Counted from the first letter of the stretch, positions 27,348 to 36,453 are shown. The stretch is 64,000 nt of DNA from Bacillus cereus ATCC 14579 (GCF_000007825.1 NC_004722.1:4256501-4320500); one strand, 5' to 3'. Notes: a model not told the origin generated them from the sequence alone. Made by a program: numbers and translations.

Positions 27348-27374
27348 TGTAAATTTTTTGTTAACTTATGTAAA
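27348..27374 (-). promoter_or_regulatory. PhoP-type boxes upstream of alkaline phosphatase
   Basis: On the minus strand TTTACA, four bases, TTAACA, five bases, TTTACA: three direct hexamers at 10-11 base spacing, the pattern bound by PhoP-P (TTAACA-like repeats). They sit 79-105 bases upstream of the start; weaker TTATAC and TTATAA hexamers lie just beyond. Confidence 0.65.
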
Positions 27375-27529
27375 TATCAGTTATAATTTGTATAACTTTG
27401 TCTTTTTGTATCAATCATCCCGCCCTTTACAATTTAAATATAAACAAGTTGGATTTCATTTAACGTAAATCTCTTTTTTACATTTTGACTCTATTTTTAT
27501 GAAAATAAATAGAAATGCGGTGAGCCTTT

Positions 27530-28363
27530 ATGAAAATAGTAAAGCTAAATGAGTCTTTTATTTTTGAATTACTTAATCTTTGCAAATCTGTTGGATGGTT
27601 ACACGATGAAATTTTTATGAAAAAACAATTCGAAATGTATCTTTCTATCGGCACACTTGTAGGTTACATTCATGAGAACAAACTCATTGCGACTGGAGGA
27701 GTATTTCCCTTTACAAGTAACTTCGCTTCCATTGGTATGTTAATCGTTCACCCTAATTTTCAAGGACGCGGAATAGGGCGCATGTTGCTAAATCATTGCT
27801 TGGAACAAATTCATCCAAAACAACCCATTGCACTTATTGCGACAAAAGCTGGCGAACCTCTATACACATCATGCGGATTTCAAACAGCAACAACGATTCA
27901 TCGTTTTGAAAAGCAAACTATTAAGACGTACCCTTCTCACTTACAACAAGTACAAGAAGAAGACCTTATATCTCTTACTTCTCTGGATCAAATTGCAACT
28001 GGTATGAATCGTTCTCTACTTTACTCTTTGCTATTACCAAGGGCTGTACACTCTTTTAAAATTGAAAGAAATAACTGTATAGAAGCTTTTTCATTATGCA
28101 TACAAAAGGGCAATATATTATGTATCAATCCACTTATCGCCAAGCAAGCAGAAGATGCTATTCAATTATTAAAAAAGATATGTGAATGTTGGAATGGTAT
28201 AGTACGAATTGATGTCCCACACTCACAATTTACATTTCGTAAATTTCTTCAAACAGAAAATTTCCAAGAAACGCTCCTTTCACCTCTTATGATAAAAAAT
28301 GGTAGCCGACTTCCTGGAAATCGTAATATGCTATTTGCTATGATAGATACAGCGTTATGTTAG
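27530..28363 (+). CDS. GNAT family N-acetyltransferase, two-domain
   Basis: 277-residue acetyltransferase. The N-terminal GNAT domain has the acetyl-CoA loop HPNFQGRGIGRMLLNHCL (about 82-99); the C-terminal ~130 residues form a second, degenerate GNAT-like half. The acceptor is unknown. GGTGAGCCTTT precedes the ATG. The next gene starts 15 bases after the stop, so the two form an operon. Confidence 0.85.
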   Translation: MKIVKLNESFIFELLNLCKSVGWLHDEIFMKKQFEMYLSIGTLVGYIHENKLIATGGVFPFTSNFASIGMLIVHPNFQGRGIGRMLLNHCLEQIHPKQPIALIATKAGEPLYTSCGFQTATTIHRFEKQTIKTYPSHLQQVQEEDLISLTSLDQIATGMNRSLLYSLLLPRAVHSFKIERNNCIEAFSLCIQKGNILCINPLIAKQAEDAIQLLKKICECWNGIVRIDVPHSQFTFRKFLQTENFQETLLSPLMIKNGSRLPGNRNMLFAMIDTALC

Positions 28364-28378
28364 AAAGGAGACACCTAA

Positions 28379-29263
28379 TTGAAGCGATTTAGCTATTTTA
28401 TGGTAGGTTGTCTTACTCTTACACTATTAGTAGGATGTAGTGCAGCAGAAAAGCCAGTAGAACAAGTAAAACAAGTTAAAAATACAATTACAGCGAAACT
28501 AGCTACCGAGGAAAAAATGGTAGAAATAGATGGTCAAACCATTTACTTTAAAAAGATTGGTAATGAAAAACCACCTTTACTTATGATTCATGGCTTTGGA
28601 GGGTCATCAGATGGTTTTCAAAAGATTTACTCCGATTTAGCAAAAGATCATACAATTATTTCTGTAGATGCTTTAGGATTCGGGCGCTCATCTAAGCCAA
28701 TGGATTTTTATTATTCTTTTCCAACTCATGCAAATTTGTATTATAAATTAATGAAAAAACTAGGGTATGATTCATTCGCAATACTGGGGCATTCCATGGG
28801 GGGAGAAATTTCTCTAAATTTAACATATTTATATCCTGAAGCAGTTACTCACCTTATTTTAACTGATGCTACAGGTGGCCCTCATACATTCGTTACTAAA
28901 CAAGGCTCACCAAAACCACAATTGTCGACTGATTTAAATGCAGTTTCTTCTATTACAGATTATGATGAAAGCAAAGTGAAATTCAAACGTAATGATGAAG
29001 AGCATTATAATAAAATGAAATTATGGCCTAGACGTCTTAAAATTAATGCAAATGAAATAAAACAGCCAACTTTAATTATATGGGGCAGAAATGATAGTAG
29101 CGTTTCCTGGAAAGAAGGAGAAACGTATCATCAATTCTTAAAAAATAGCACTTTACATATTATTGAAAAAGGTTATCATGCACCATTTCGCCAAGAACCA
29201 CAAGAATTTGTCGGGTATGTAAAAGATTTCTTTAAGAACAATCCGATCAAAGTTGAAAAATAA
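28379..29263 (+). CDS. Alpha/beta hydrolase lipoprotein
   Basis: 294-residue hydrolase anchored by lipobox LVGC (cysteine about residue 20). Oxyanion HGFGG, DALGFGRS, nucleophile elbow GHSMGG, acid WGRND and histidine GYHAPF make up a complete catalytic set. The start is TTG after AAAGGAGACACCTAA. Lipid anchoring of such a hydrolase suggests action outside the membrane; the substrate is unknown. Second gene of a pair with a GNAT enzyme. Confidence 0.87.
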   Translation: MKRFSYFMVGCLTLTLLVGCSAAEKPVEQVKQVKNTITAKLATEEKMVEIDGQTIYFKKIGNEKPPLLMIHGFGGSSDGFQKIYSDLAKDHTIISVDALGFGRSSKPMDFYYSFPTHANLYYKLMKKLGYDSFAILGHSMGGEISLNLTYLYPEAVTHLILTDATGGPHTFVTKQGSPKPQLSTDLNAVSSITDYDESKVKFKRNDEEHYNKMKLWPRRLKINANEIKQPTLIIWGRNDSSVSWKEGETYHQFLKNSTLHIIEKGYHAPFRQEPQEFVGYVKDFFKNNPIKVEK

Positions 29264-29266
29264 CAT

Positions 29267-29298
29267 AAACGGGTATCTCATTTTGAGATACCCGTTTT
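29267..29298. terminator. Bidirectional terminator
   Basis: AAACGGGTATCTCA, short loop, TGAGATACCCGTTTT between the convergent hydrolase and DoxX genes. Confidence 0.9.
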
Positions 29299-29304
29299 CA
29301 TATA

Positions 29305-29805
29305 TTAAGCAGCTTGCTTTTGGCGTTTTTGAGTTTTTGATCCTAATACTTTCGGGATAACAAAGCCATCCATTCCAAATTTCCCAGCGTTCATACCGGA
29401 AACAAGAACAAACATAGATAAGATAACCATCTCAGGGTTCACACCAATTGACCCACTAAACATATAGGAAAAGTTCATTACAAGACCAAAAAAGACCGCT
29501 GTTTTTGTTAAACAGCCTACAATTAAACCAATTCCGACTAAAATTTCCCCCCATGTTACAAGTGTATTAAACAAATCTACATTTGGAATTGCAAATTCTT
29601 GTAAGAATGATGCCCACCAAGATTGAACAGCCGGTTGTGCACCTTTAGATTTTTCAATTGCACCTTGCAAATAACCTGTTGCATCGAATCCTTTTCCTTG
29701 TAGTTTACCGATTCCAGCCATTAACCATGTGTAACCAAGATATACTCGAATTACTGCTAATACAAAAGAAACTGCTTTGTTTTCTCTTAAAAATTGAATA
29801 ACCAT
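29305..29805 (-). CDS. DoxX family membrane protein
   Basis: 166-residue protein with four hydrophobic helices (about 14-32, 68-95, 98-118, 120-138) and the DoxX pattern YLGYTWLMAGIGKL. The family includes thiosulfate:quinone oxidoreductase subunits and redox-stress proteins; the specific role is unknown. The gene stands alone. Two TTAGTTAC direct repeats lie upstream at 29832-29839 and 29856-29863 and may be an operator. Confidence 0.82.
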   Translation of the reverse strand: MVIQFLRENKAVSFVLAVIRVYLGYTWLMAGIGKLQGKGFDATGYLQGAIEKSKGAQPAVQSWWASFLQEFAIPNVDLFNTLVTWGEILVGIGLIVGCLTKTAVFFGLVMNFSYMFSGSIGVNPEMVILSMFVLVSGMNAGKFGMDGFVIPKVLGSKTQKRQKQAA

Positions 29806-30026
29806 ATCTTCCTCCTAAAGTTGTAATTAAGTTAGTTACAGATAATATAATAACATTAGTTACTTATTTTTAAAACGTTAATTATGAATAATTTGTGACA
29901 TGCGTATGAAACATTCAAAACTAACGTTTATATAGTAACTTTTATTACCTGTAAAAACTTGAACATATCATACCACAGGTGATAATCATTTTCATTGAAA
30001 AAAATGTAAAAAAATTGTGAGTTAAA

Positions 30027-30069
30027 TGTGAAACACGTTTATTCGAATATAGAATAAACGTGTTTCACA
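30027..30069 (-). terminator. Perfect 18-pair hairpin at the stop of the caspase-fold gene
   Basis: TGTGAAACACGTTTATTC, seven-base loop, GAATAAACGTGTTTCACA with no mismatch, touching the stop codon at 30070. The minus strand continues CATTTAACTC and only later has TTTTTTT, so it may be a terminator with delayed release or a 3' stabilising structure. Confidence 0.6.
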
Positions 30070-30606
30070 CTAATTATAGAATCGAAATGTATGTGTCTCC
30101 TCATCAATTAAACTCGCTTCTTGAAACGCTTCTTCTAACGTTTTCCCATGGTTAATAACCCCATAAAATAAGCGTATAGTAAACATAAGTGCTGCATTTC
30201 CATCTACATAATCAATCGATCCAATATATGATTTCGCACCACTATGTAAAAAAGATTTTGCTAGATTTTTCTCCCCTAACGTGCACCCGCTATTTACAAT
30301 ATGTGTATTATGCAATTTTGCATATTCATAAATTTCTTCTGCACCAAAATACCCTCTCGGTTCATCTTGTTCATATACTTCTTCGCCTAACTCTTCCATG
30401 ACAAACTTCCCTTCTTCACCATGAAAGCAAAAAATAATATAATTAACATCGTTAAATAAGTTCTTTCCAGAAAGAACTCCCACAAAATCTTTCGGTCTAC
30501 CAATCCAATATGTCACAACCCTTGCACCAAAATATTCAAGAGATGCTCGGATTGATTGCGCCTCTAAATCCGAATTAAAACCAACTACTAATGCAATATT
30601 CAACAT
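30070..30606 (-). CDS. Predicted caspase-fold (CHAT/C14-like) protein
   Basis: 178 residues forming a single alpha/beta domain. IIFCFHGEEGKF (His about 62) and IVNSGCTLGEKN (Cys about 108) have the position and context of the His-Cys dyad in caspase-like peptidases. The following SGAKSYIGSIDYVDG and FYGVINHGKTLEEAFQEA match the usual C-terminal elements (Ga-xxx-iG, then G-xx-l-xx-A-xx-A). No other domain is present. The start codon lies 18 bases after the histidine phosphatase stop, so the two are probably co-transcribed. The caspase assignment is my inference from motifs, not a search. Confidence 0.6.
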   Translation of the reverse strand: MLNIALVVGFNSDLEAQSIRASLEYFGARVVTYWIGRPKDFVGVLSGKNLFNDVNYIIFCFHGEEGKFVMEELGEEVYEQDEPRGYFGAEEIYEYAKLHNTHIVNSGCTLGEKNLAKSFLHSGAKSYIGSIDYVDGNAALMFTIRLFYGVINHGKTLEEAFQEASLIDEETHTFRFYN

Positions 30607-30624
30607 ACAATCCCCATCCTATAA

Positions 30625-31227
30625 TCAGCCCTTATCAATCAGAATTTTCTGGGATAAATCCATTTCATATATACCCGTTTCTTTCAAAAAATCTGATCTA
30701 GTTAAAACGACTTTCTGTAAATATTGCCTATATGCTGTAATTGTTCCATCGTGGGATACAATGCAAATTCTTTCAACACTCAGTTCATAACACCAAAGAA
30801 GAAATTCATCTACTATTTGCTGAAAACTATTCTCTGAAATAGTGTTTATACCTTCCTTCCATAACTGATTATTTGAGCTTTTCTCTATCGAAAAATGCGG
30901 AAATAACTTTGTTATCATTCCCTGATCTACTATATAATCGCACGGTAATGTTCTCGCTTCTTCTCGATAAGGAAAAATACGCGGAGATACATATGGATGA
31001 ACGATTTTTTGACAAGCAACTTTCGCACTCCATATTGTCGCCGTTTGCAAAGTTCTAAGTGTAGGACTAGCAATTAATATATCCGCCTCTTGTAATGGCA
31101 CATTGCATTGAAGTAATTTAGCCTGATTCCTTCCTTCATCCGTCAATGGCGGATGAAGCACTTTTAAACTTGATGGCAAATCCCTTGTATGTTCTCCTTC
31201 CCCGTGCCGAACAAAGACGATTTTCAT
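30625..31227 (-). CDS. Histidine phosphatase superfamily protein
   Basis: 200-residue phosphoglycerate-mutase-like phosphatase. Phosphohistidine motif FVRHGEGEH (about 5-13), LTDEGRNQA, SPTLRTLQTA and the second histidine in CIVSHDGTITAYRQ are intact. The substrate is unknown. First gene of a pair with the caspase-fold protein. Confidence 0.88.
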   Translation of the reverse strand: MKIVFVRHGEGEHTRDLPSSLKVLHPPLTDEGRNQAKLLQCNVPLQEADILIASPTLRTLQTATIWSAKVACQKIVHPYVSPRIFPYREEARTLPCDYIVDQGMITKLFPHFSIEKSSNNQLWKEGINTISENSFQQIVDEFLLWCYELSVERICIVSHDGTITAYRQYLQKVVLTRSDFLKETGIYEMDLSQKILIDKG

Positions 31228-31335
31228 CCCCTTCCTCCTCTCATTATGAAATCCTCTTACATATTTCTTCCCTATCTCATACTTTATTCCTGCTATATGA
31301 AAAACTGATATGTAAAATACTTTTTACAAGGGAGA

Positions 31336-31841
31336 AGTGAATCAAAAAATATAAAATGGATAACCATCTTAATTGGAATGATTATATGGGGATACATAAA
31401 TGGATTTTTTAGTAGTGATAAAGTGAAACTTTAATCCGTGGGGGTTTTGTTCATCCCCCCACGGATTATTAGTTGAACCAATCGGGCTTTTACGGACAGT
31501 TGATCCCCACCTAACTTCTTTGCCTCCGCTGAATTTTGAGGTGGGGGTCTTACTGCCCGTTAATGCGGGATAAAACTGCTAATCCTTGGATTACAGATGA
31601 TGAACGTGAAACAAAAATTAAGCAAAAAGCAATTACGGCAAGCTGGTCCGGTGTTTTTATGTTTTGTACCATTAGCCTCTTAAATAAATGGTTAGGTTTA
31701 AGCACAAACGATAAATCACCGTACTTACCAGACACTATCGCAGCTATTTTAAAAGAAAATGTAGAGTTACAAGTTTTACTCATGCTATTTGTTATGTATG
31801 GAATATTTTACTTACATTATCGAAGAAAATTAAGTGCCTAA
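31336..31841 (+). pseudogene. Small membrane protein gene split by a bcr1 repeat
   Basis: Removing the repeat (31423-31574, one ATAAA copy kept) joins WGYINGFFSSDK directly to TANPWITDDERETKIKQKA in one frame, giving three hydrophobic segments with a DERE-containing loop after the first. So the repeat landed inside a coding region. The original start is unclear: an inner ATG at 31378 is in frame, and a GTG at 31337 near GGGAG would need one more A in a six-A run. The downstream half could still be read from ATG 31563 inside the repeat, but no ribosome site supports it. Confidence 0.75.
31418..31574 (+). repeat. bcr1-type repeat inserted in a gene
   Basis: About 152-base element flanked by ATAAA on both sides (31418-31422 and 31570-31574), fitting the TTTAT/ATAAA duplication described for bcr1. 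It has an internal hairpin (CCGTGGGGG ... CCCCCCACGG), the conserved ACTTCTTTGC core, and ends GTTAATGCGGG. It shares clear similarity with the copies at 36289, 42881 and 57114. Confidence 0.85.
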
Positions 31842-31910
31842 CTTCTAACTCATGATTATCCTCCTAAATGGTTATAGTAATCATGACAAAATGAAAGGAG
31901 AGATATAAAC

Positions 31911-32033
31911 ATGAGTAACTCGAATGAATTTTTAGATACACTACATGAAAAACAAGCAAAAGATGAACAAAATAGAAAGCGCCAAGGGAACGGAAACCCA
32001 GCGAAAAAAAAGCCAAATAAAACACATAAATAA
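31911..32033 (+). CDS. DUF4023 family small protein
   Basis: 40-residue charged protein (MSNSNEFLDTLHEKQAKDEQ, then a basic tail with KKKPNK). It matches the DUF4023 family of short Bacillus proteins, probably spore- or stress-related; the function is unknown. GAAAGGAGAGATATAAAC precedes the ATG. It shares a terminator with the convergent propeller gene. Confidence 0.75.
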   Translation: MSNSNEFLDTLHEKQAKDEQNRKRQGNGNPAKKKPNKTHK

Positions 32034-32039
32034 CAATTA

Positions 32040-32072
32040 AAACTGCTTAAAATGATCTTTTAGGCAGTTTTT
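32040..32072. terminator. Terminator after the DUF4023 gene
   Basis: AAACTGC / GCAGTTT stem extended by TTAAAA / TTTTA, then seven T on the plus strand. Confidence 0.75.
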
Positions 32073-33311
32073 TTATTCTTCTTTCACCGAGATAACATTT
32101 CCCCAATTCCATTTCTCATAATACCACGCTGGTACATCTATATTTTCAATCCACTTCTTTTCCTGCTTCCGATCTTTATGAGCAAGCCATACATCCGCTT
32201 TCTTACGGTCTGAACGTATCCAAATTAATTGATTACTCTTCTTCATGAAGATCGGGTGGTAATCCCCTTGCTTGTTCGTTTTCTTTGTGATTTGATGCTG
32301 TGCATTACTTGTACTATCGACCTCATATAAAGATGGTAGTGGCCTTTTTTCTGGTGGAGTTTCTATCCCTGCCTCTTTTGCTCGTGAAACGATAATTACT
32401 CTATCGTTCTTCCATACAAAATCCCAATCAACATATCCTTTCGGCGTAAATATGTTCTGCTGAAGTGCTGGCAATTCCTTTACTTTTAAATGTTTATTTT
32501 CTAATGCAACTCTTCCGCTCCCTTCAATATAAGCTAATATATTTTTTGATGGTGCCCATTGAAACCATTGTGCGTTTAATAACATTTGATCTACTTTTTC
32601 AAACCGACTGCCGTCTGCACGAACTAAGCAAAGCGTATTACTATCAGCTGACCATGAAGCTGTCGGTACTGCTAAAAATGAAATCCACTTTTGATCTGGT
32701 GACCACTTAAAGCCACTTGCTACTAGCGCTAGGAAATCATCGTGTTCATTTGGCAATGCATACAAATGCTTCATTTTGTGAGGATTCATATGTGCATCTT
32801 TTTGCACTTCATATAGCTGAGCCCCTGTCCATCCTGTTGGAAGTAAGTGCGCTTCAGAGGATACAAGAAAGTTCTTTCCATCGGGGTACCATGCATAATC
32901 CCCTACACCAGCCGATACATTTTCAAAATCTGCATTCTTTTTTTCTACATCAAATGTATTTAATGTACCTGTAAATATAAATGCAATTATATTTTCTGTT
33001 GGTGACCATTGATAATTCGATGCTTCTGAGTGAAACGGCGTAACTTTCTTTCCATCTTTCAGCCGATATAACTCAAGAATACTTTGTTTCTTCCCTTTTA
33101 CATACGCTAGCCATTCCCCATCATATGACCACTTCGGCCCTGTTATGTACTCTCCTTTTGTAATCTGTATTTCTTTCCCATCAACTTTAATCCAAAGATT
33201 ATGATGACGAATAAAAGCAACTTTCACACTATTATTTTCTGCACTAGTAATAGTGATAGAACATAAAAACATAAACAACACTACACTACTACTTACTATT
33301 AGCCTTTTCAT
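32073..33311 (-). CDS. Secreted TolB-like beta-propeller protein
   Basis: 412-residue protein with a signal peptide (about 1-24, ending TSAEN). Repeated WD40-like PD40 blades are seen as PKWSYDGEWLAYVKG, YQWSPTENIIAFIF, YAWYPDGKNFLVSS, FKWSPDQKWISFLA and FQWAPSKNILAYIE, giving a six-bladed propeller like TolB. There is no catalytic domain, so a binding role outside the membrane is likely. It is divergent from the subtilisin-like protease gene, with a structured element between them. Confidence 0.78.
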   Translation of the reverse strand: MKRLIVSSSVVLFMFLCSITITSAENNSVKVAFIRHHNLWIKVDGKEIQITKGEYITGPKWSYDGEWLAYVKGKKQSILELYRLKDGKKVTPFHSEASNYQWSPTENIIAFIFTGTLNTFDVEKKNADFENVSAGVGDYAWYPDGKNFLVSSEAHLLPTGWTGAQLYEVQKDAHMNPHKMKHLYALPNEHDDFLALVASGFKWSPDQKWISFLAVPTASWSADSNTLCLVRADGSRFEKVDQMLLNAQWFQWAPSKNILAYIEGSGRVALENKHLKVKELPALQQNIFTPKGYVDWDFVWKNDRVIIVSRAKEAGIETPPEKRPLPSLYEVDSTSNAQHQITKKTNKQGDYHPIFMKKSNQLIWIRSDRKKADVWLAHKDRKQEKKWIENIDVPAWYYEKWNWGNVISVKEE

Positions 33312-33375
33312 ACCATCACTCCATTTCCCTCATAGCATTCCTCACTTTATCCCTACAATATGTGAAAAATATCGA

Positions 33376-33445
33376 TTCGACATAATCAGAAAAAATTTCC
33401 CAAGAAATTTTCAATCCATAGAGGATTGGTATGAATTATGTCGAA
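33376..33445. repeat. Cloverleaf-like inverted-repeat element
   Basis: Outer perfect 11-base arms TTCGACATAAT (33376-33386) and ATTATGTCGAA (33435-33445) enclose two inner hairpins: AAAATTTC-CCAA-GAAATTTT (33392-33411) and CAATCC-ATAGA-GGATTG (33412-33428). Together they form a three-way junction. It lies in the divergent gap between the propeller and protease genes. Confidence 0.6.
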
Positions 33446-33538
33446 AGTATAGTTTAGCCAACATTTATATGTATAATTTCTAACTAAAATGCAAGATTTT
33501 ATTTCTGAATATTGGCACTTTTATTAGGGGGAGTATCA

Positions 33539-36292
33539 ATGAAAAAAACTACATCTACACTATTAAGCATGGCGCTTGTCTTTTCTAGTTTTGGAGCTTT
33601 AAGTGCTCATGCTGAATCACTACAAAAGGAGAAGCAATTTAGTCCACAATTAAAAACAACGATTGAACAGTGGGGAGAACATAAAATCGCTCAAAATGTT
33701 GAAACGAAAACAACAAAAGAAATATCAGTAATTGTAGAATTACAACATGCACCTCTCGCTGCTCAAAGTAATATTCAGCATGCTCCAGATTTACAAAATA
33801 GTAATGCACAGTCTTATCATGCTGAGCTCAAAAAAGCACAAGAAGATACGACTAAGAAAATAAAAGAAAAAGCACCTGGTGCAAAAATTAAAGAAGTGTA
33901 TAATACGTTATTTTCCGGATTCTCTATTTCAATTCCTGGAGATCAAATTACCTCTCTTGCCTCTTTACCTGAAGTAAAAGCAGTCTATCCGAACTTAACA
34001 TATAAATTACATGAAACATCAAAAAGTGCTATTAACGAAGAAGCACCAAATATCGGTGGACCGACAATTGGTGCACCTGAAGCGTGGAATTTAAAAGATC
34101 CATTTGGCAAACCGCTTGATGGAAAAGGCATGAAAATAGCCATTATCGACTCTGGCGTAGACTATACACACCCTGACCTAAAGGCAAATTATATCGGTGG
34201 ATATGACACGGTTGATGAAGATAACGATCCAATGGATGGTAACGTACATGGTACTCATGTAGCTGGAATTATTGCGGGTAACGGAAAAATTAAAGGCGTT
34301 GCTCCAAACGCTTCTATTCTAGCCTATCGTGTAATGAATGACGGTGGAACTGGTACAACAGATGATATTATCCAAGGAATTGAGCGAGCAATTCAAGATG
34401 GTGCGGATGTGTTAAACCTCTCCCTTGGGCAGGATTTAAATGTACCTGATCAGCCTGTAACATTAACGTTAGAACGAGCAGCGAAACTTGGTGTTACTGC
34501 TGTCGTTTCAAATGGAAATGACGGACCAAAACCTTGGTCTGTTGATGCTCCCGGTAACGCAAGTAGTGTCATTTCTGTTGGAGCATCTACGGTTTCTATC
34601 CCGTTTCCAACATTCCAAGTAACTGGTTCCAGCAAAACATATCAAGGGTTACCATTATCAAAATCCGATTTTCCAATAGAAAATGATTCTCCTCTTGTAT
34701 ATGTTGGTTATGGCAATCCAAGTGATTATGCAAAACAAGATGTGAAAGGGAAATTCGCACTTATTTTACAAGGTACTTCTAGTACATTAGTAAAAGCAGA
34801 ACAAGCGAAGCAAGCTGGTGCACTTGGTGTGTTATTAATCTCTAGCGAAAAAGAAATTAATATGATGCCGGAATATTTTTCACGTGAACATCTAGCTGTC
34901 CCAGTAATGCAATTATCAAATACAAATGGGGAAGAATTAAAAACTTTAATTACAAAACGAAAGAAAAATATAAAAATTGGACAACCAAAGCAAACAGAAC
35001 TTATCGGTAACTTTAGTTCAAGAGGACCATCACAAGGAAGTTGGCTAATAAAGCCTGATGTTGTTGCACCTGGAGTACAAATTACTAGTACAGTACCGCG
35101 AGGCGGCTATGAATCGCATAACGGAACAAGTATGGCTGCTCCGCAAGTAGCTGGAGCGGTTGCCCTCTTGCGTCAAATGCATCCTGATTGGACGACAGAA
35201 CAATTGAAAGCGGCTCTTGCCAACAATGCCAAAACATTACATGATGTCAATGAAAATACATACCCTGTTATGGCACAAGGATCTGGTTTAATTAACATTC
35301 CGAAAGCAGCTCAAACAAATGTATTAGTAAAACCTAACAATGTCAGCTTCGGTCTTATTAAGCCCAATAGCGGAAAAGTAAAACTGACGCAAAATGTTAC
35401 ATTACAAAACCTTTCTAGTAAAAAGAAAAGTTTTTCAACTCGTGTGGAATTACTAGATGCAAACACAAAAACAAAAGTAAAAGCTTCTGTCCCTTCATCG
35501 ATTAGCATTCAACCGAATAGTAGTACCGAAAAACCATTTACTATCACTGTAGATAGCTCACTACAACAAGGTGTGTATACTGGAAATGTATATGTAAAAG
35601 AACAAGGGGCAAAAGAAGAAATTCGAATTCCATTCACATTTAGTATCGATCCTAAAGATTATAAACGTATCGATGGACTTGAAATTATTAATTCTACTTT
35701 TAGCCCAAATGGCGACCACGTACTAGATGATAATCTCATCAACTACTATTTAGTTGCGCCTGTGGATGATATCACATTGCATGCAAATTTAGTTACGAAA
35801 GAACGTGTAACGTATCAAGGGATTATCCATCAAGCTAAAAATGCAACTCCTGGGTATAAACCTTTCAAATGGAATGGTACAAAAGCAGATGGCACTCCTT
35901 TAACTGATGGGCTATATCAAATTGAAGCAGTTGCTTCTAATTCTGGCGGGGAAACAAAGCAAACAGCTGCTGTATTTCTTGATCGAACTGCACCTAAGTT
36001 AACACACGAGGTTGACCAAGAAAATCTCGTAATTAGAGGAAAAGTTGATGATATTCTACTAGATTGGATGTCAGAATCTGGTTGGATAGCACCTGGTATT
36101 CCAGTGAGAATGCAATATGAAATTAACGGAAATGGTGTATGGGAACAGGCATTCCTGAACCCTTGGGAGAAAAGCTATGACATTTATTTCGATCGCACTC
36201 AATTACAAGAAGGAAAAAATACTATTCACATTGTAGCAACTGATGCAGCTGGCAATACCTCTAATTTAACTGTTAATTTAGAAGTGAAATAA
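33539..36292 (+). CDS. Subtilisin-like serine protease with PA and C-terminal Ig-like domains (Vpr-like)
   Basis: 917-residue secreted protease. Start at the ATG at 33539, after TTAGGGGGAGTATCA. Signal peptide (about 1-27), inhibitor I9 propeptide (about 50-150), S8 catalytic domain with Asp in AIIDSGVDYTHPDL, His in HGTHVAGIIAG and Ser in GTSMAAPQVAGA, and a PA insert between His and Ser (LQGTSSTLVKAEQAKQAGAL). The C-terminal part has Ig-like domains and FSPNGDHVLDD, as in FlgD-type Ig modules. It resembles B. subtilis Vpr but is longer. The stop codon sits inside the ATAAA border of a bcr1 repeat. Confidence 0.92.
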   Translation: MKKTTSTLLSMALVFSSFGALSAHAESLQKEKQFSPQLKTTIEQWGEHKIAQNVETKTTKEISVIVELQHAPLAAQSNIQHAPDLQNSNAQSYHAELKKAQEDTTKKIKEKAPGAKIKEVYNTLFSGFSISIPGDQITSLASLPEVKAVYPNLTYKLHETSKSAINEEAPNIGGPTIGAPEAWNLKDPFGKPLDGKGMKIAIIDSGVDYTHPDLKANYIGGYDTVDEDNDPMDGNVHGTHVAGIIAGNGKIKGVAPNASILAYRVMNDGGTGTTDDIIQGIERAIQDGADVLNLSLGQDLNVPDQPVTLTLERAAKLGVTAVVSNGNDGPKPWSVDAPGNASSVISVGASTVSIPFPTFQVTGSSKTYQGLPLSKSDFPIENDSPLVYVGYGNPSDYAKQDVKGKFALILQGTSSTLVKAEQAKQAGALGVLLISSEKEINMMPEYFSREHLAVPVMQLSNTNGEELKTLITKRKKNIKIGQPKQTELIGNFSSRGPSQGSWLIKPDVVAPGVQITSTVPRGGYESHNGTSMAAPQVAGAVALLRQMHPDWTTEQLKAALANNAKTLHDVNENTYPVMAQGSGLINIPKAAQTNVLVKPNNVSFGLIKPNSGKVKLTQNVTLQNLSSKKKSFSTRVELLDANTKTKVKASVPSSISIQPNSSTEKPFTITVDSSLQQGVYTGNVYVKEQGAKEEIRIPFTFSIDPKDYKRIDGLEIINSTFSPNGDHVLDDNLINYYLVAPVDDITLHANLVTKERVTYQGIIHQAKNATPGYKPFKWNGTKADGTPLTDGLYQIEAVASNSGGETKQTAAVFLDRTAPKLTHEVDQENLVIRGKVDDILLDWMSESGWIAPGIPVRMQYEINGNGVWEQAFLNPWEKSYDIYFDRTQLQEGKNTIHIVATDAAGNTSNLTVNLEVK

Positions 36293-36444
36293 AGTAAAAT
36301 TTTAATCAGTGGAGATTTCGTTCATCCCCACTGATTATTAGCCTTCACCAATCGGGAGTTACGGGCAGTTAATCTCCCATCTCACTTCTTTGCTCCAACC
36401 GAATTTTGAGGTAGGAATTTTACTGCTCATTAACACGGGATAAA
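36289..36444 (+). repeat. bcr1-type repeat after the protease gene
   Basis: Begins ATAAAGTAAAATTTTAATC, carries the CAGTGGAGAT ... ATCCCCACTG hairpin and the ACTTCTTTGC core, and ends CATTAACACGGGATAAA. ATAAA stands at both borders, and the left one supplies the protease TAA stop. Ten bases further right lies the promoter of the T-box leader. Confidence 0.85.
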
Positions 36445-36453
36445 AAATTTTTG

